NCBI GenBank assembly: GCA_003991915.1
Contig: RQTK01000148.1
Coordinates: forward strand, 133,047 to 197,046
DNA: 64,000 nucleotides
Reading direction: 5' to 3'
From: Elysia chlorotica
Lineage: Eukaryota; Mollusca; Gastropoda; Plakobranchidae
Positions 61,690-64,000 of the stretch are shown here, piece by piece. Every line of letters begins with the position of its first letter. The stretch's first letter is position 1. The translations under genes were made by a program, and so were the position numbers. A model generated the notes under the pieces. The model was not told the DNA's origin, did no database searches, and saw only the letters and a list, made by a program, of their open reading frames with translations.

Positions 61690-62342
61690 TGGTAGAGGAA
61701 GAGAGGATACGAGAAAAAGTCATAGTTATAGGAAGCGGGATAAAGAAATTAAGATAAACAAAGAAAGAAAGAGAGAAAGAGTGAGAGAGAGTATGATATA
61801 GAGAGTCAAACAGAGAATAGGATACTAAGAAAGAGTATAATTATAAGTAAAACGAAAACCATACAATGTATTAACTTCATTGTTAAGAAGGTTTTAAACT
61901 CTGACCAAGTATGACAACCCATACTTCATGTTCATAATTCATAATACCGTTTATAAATACAATAACAATGTCATCAATCATCCTTCAAACATTAACTTCA
62001 CTACGGCAATACGGCAATATTAGGAGAAAAACAAAGATGAGACACAACATTGGGGTGTCAGCACCAAATTTCAGAACAAAAAATGACCCACACTCATAAA
62101 ATCTGTTCGTGAATTTAGAATAATCTGAATGCTGAGTTTCAATAAATTACGACATTTCTATTATTTTAACGGGCGTAGGAAAAGTGGCTTTGTTTTCATT
62201 TTCTTCTAAAAAAAATAGTAGGACAACTAAAATCCAAACTTTAGTTTACCAAATAATAACAGATTTAATCTAAAAAAAACATGTCTACATTTCTTTCACA
62301 TTTAAAAAAGGGGAAGGGAGAGGGGAGATAGAGCGTAGGTCC
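61690..62342. other. DNA with no recognised gene
   Basis: GA-rich to about 61800, then AT-rich; no coding signal. Confidence 0.45.
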
Positions 62343-62445
62343 AGGTTTCGTCTGTTACCCCATAAAAAATTGTCAGACGTTAGGCTGGTGTCGATCAGCA
62401 ATAAACCTATATAGATCTGGTTTTAGACGTTAAGCAACAACACAA
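62343..62445 (+). mobile_element. SINE 3' fragment
   Basis: TTTCGTCTGTTACCCCATAA, AAATTGTCAGACGTTAGGCT, CAATAAACCTATATAG and TTTTAGACGTTAAGCAACAA follow the family 3' half with heavy divergence. Confidence 0.65.
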
Positions 62446-63529
62446 AATTATGTTAAAGACTCAATCCTTTACTCAGGTTGCCTGATATCTTAGTCAAAGA
62501 AATGTTGAAAATAAGACCTTTTTAGATCTGGGTTTTATTACGCAATCAGGAAATAAAGATTCGGCCTCCTAAAATTGGCGAAATACCCTAATCGACCAAA
62601 ATAAGCAAAACTCGGCAAAAAGAGAGAGAGACAATGTTATTTTTTATAATTTTAAATTGTTAGCATAAATATTTATGAGTTAAGGGAACTTAGTGGATTG
62701 TTTTTGTTCAGCCTTATCTCTCTAATTAACAAAAATGTATAGATTCCTAACTGTGCCTAACTATGCGTTATATTTTAACCCTTTTTTAATAGTATCCCTG
62801 CATTGCCTCTGTGTACGTATAATTGTCGAAAGTAGGTCTAGAAAATCGTACACAAAGCCTCTAATTATTTATATTATTATAATGAACTAGATTTTAGCGA
62901 GACGTCTCATAAAAAGAGCTCACAATGTTATTGATACGGAGGGCTAAGGTGGCGCGTGCTCATTTTATTTTTTAATTGAAATTAAGGCGGTTGAGTAATG
63001 TTCAGATTTAAGTTTTTACTAAGGTTTTAAAAAGGAAGCAATCGCCTCGATTATCCTAACCTATACACGCACATTGAATTTTCTCCCCATGAGAACTTCC
63101 GCTATTTAATCTTGTTGAACGCTAAACAACCATCTGAACTAAATTCAGCTCACTTAACAAAAATATATGTCTGCTACAGTAACTTGATTCATTATTATGA
63201 AAATATTGTTTGGATCAATTGCAATCTATACAATTACTTGCTACACTAATAGCCTATATCATTCACTCTTCTGTTGGACCTTTTTTTGGGCCAGCTGTTT
63301 GACAAACATAGTTGAACAGTTTTGGCCCAAGCCTCCAAAAGTTCTGGCCAAGTCATCGAATTGATCGAAGTTAACACATTTTTGCACCATAAGTATAACA
63401 TTGGCCTATTTCTTTTAAAATGATTTAAATAAGATATGAGAGATTCATACTCAGAGAGAATTTTTGTTTTAGCCTACTGCCCAACTATCCCAATAACATT
63501 AAATGCCCCAACTGTGCAATGTTGTTTAC
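62446..63529. other. AT-rich DNA, no gene seen
   Basis: No coding, RNA or element signal was found. Confidence 0.45.
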
Positions 63530-63655
63530 AGATATAGCTTAAGGTGCAAATGTTTGTTTGATTCGGTGACGTTGCCCGTTGTTTGTAGAGAGCCACGGTA
63601 TTGGCTTCCAAAAATAAACAAACACTTGCATTAAGAGCTTAAATGAGCTATATCA
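63530..63655. repeat. Fold-back (inverted) repeat, arms about 40 bp
   Basis: The left arm GATATAGCTTAAGGTGCAAATGTTTGTTTG-type at 63530-63567 pairs, with small gaps, with 63606-63655, whose reverse complement carries AGCTCTTAATGCAAGTGTTTG followed by TTTATTTTTGG. The loop is about 38 bases. Confidence 0.75.
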
Positions 63656-63698
63656 TTAAAATATGGGCACACTTATGACTGTTACAAGGTTATCCAAA

Positions 63699-63803
63699 AT
63701 AACAGACAGTGTCACCGAGTTGACTGAAGCTGCTCAATAAGGGTGATTTATTTATATTGTTGTTGTTGTTGTTGTTTTTTCGGTGACCCTGTCTGTTATT
63801 ATT
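63699..63803. repeat. Inverted repeat, 21-bp arms
   Basis: AATAACAGACAGTGTCACCGA near 63699-63719 and TCGGTGACCCTGTCTGTTATT near 63780-63800 are inverted with a single mismatch. The spacer contains a (GTT)n run. Confidence 0.85.
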
Positions 63804-64000
63804 CAAAGCCTTGGACAGTTAATATTTTCATACAAGTAGGCTGGTAGGCTGAAAAAAAAATACTTTATGAATGTTGTTTTATCCTAAGAACAATTAAAAA
63901 TAGACCACTGTTACCCTCGATATAAAAAATGGCATCACTTTTGTCAATTTGGTGACTTTGGTTGTTATTTTTTGGCAGCCTTAACTCAGTTGACCAACCA

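Overview
The window is nuclear DNA of an animal. Genes are split into short exons with GT-AG introns and make up about 6% of the sequence. The best guess for the source is a gastropod mollusc, probably a heterobranch. The grounds are a dermatopontin-family gene (a shell-matrix family in snails), tRNA-derived SINEs, Jockey/nimbus-like LINE debris, Tigger-like MITEs, very dense microsatellites and clusters of the palindromic word CTAGATCTAG. The species cannot be fixed from the sequence alone.

Layout. 711-1244 (-): a one-exon dermatopontin-like gene interrupted by an in-frame TGA. 3020-3345 (+): a LINE ORF2 end fragment. 6463-15606 (-): malonyl-CoA decarboxylase (MLYCD), rebuilt here as 11 exons and 551 residues, with a SINE and two Tigger-like elements in its introns. 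17066-21132 (+): decaprenyl-diphosphate synthase subunit 2 (PDSS2), six coding exons and 431 residues, head-to-head with MLYCD and carrying an antisense LINE fragment in intron 3. 21.1-30.4 kb: no gene seen; trinucleotide arrays, a SINE and simple DNA. 30454-34465 (+): NDUFB2 of respiratory complex I, three exons and 102 residues. 34.8-40.2 kb: no gene; SINE and a 75-bp duplication. 40212-48343 (-): a CUB-CUB-LDLa single-pass membrane protein with NETO-like architecture, nine coding exons and 489 residues, with a 5' UTR exon implied further right. 48.4-64 kb: no coding exon recognised; diverged segmental duplications, GATA/GACA and CT arrays, SINEs and two fold-back sequences, possibly the long 5' intron or promoter side of the NETO-like gene.

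Three of the five genes encode mitochondrial proteins (malonyl-CoA removal, ubiquinone side-chain synthesis, complex I), and two of these share one divergent promoter region. The NETO-like protein is a cell-surface receptor or auxiliary-subunit candidate and is unrelated to them. No operon, prokaryotic system or CRISPR array is present. The most unusual items are a minisatellite in the NETO-like gene built from copies of an exon edge with its splice acceptor, the TGA replacing a Trp codon in dermatopontin, an enlarged acidic/proline loop and a non-PTS1 C-terminus in MLYCD, and a GT-repeat in place of the polypyrimidine tract before MLYCD exon 9.
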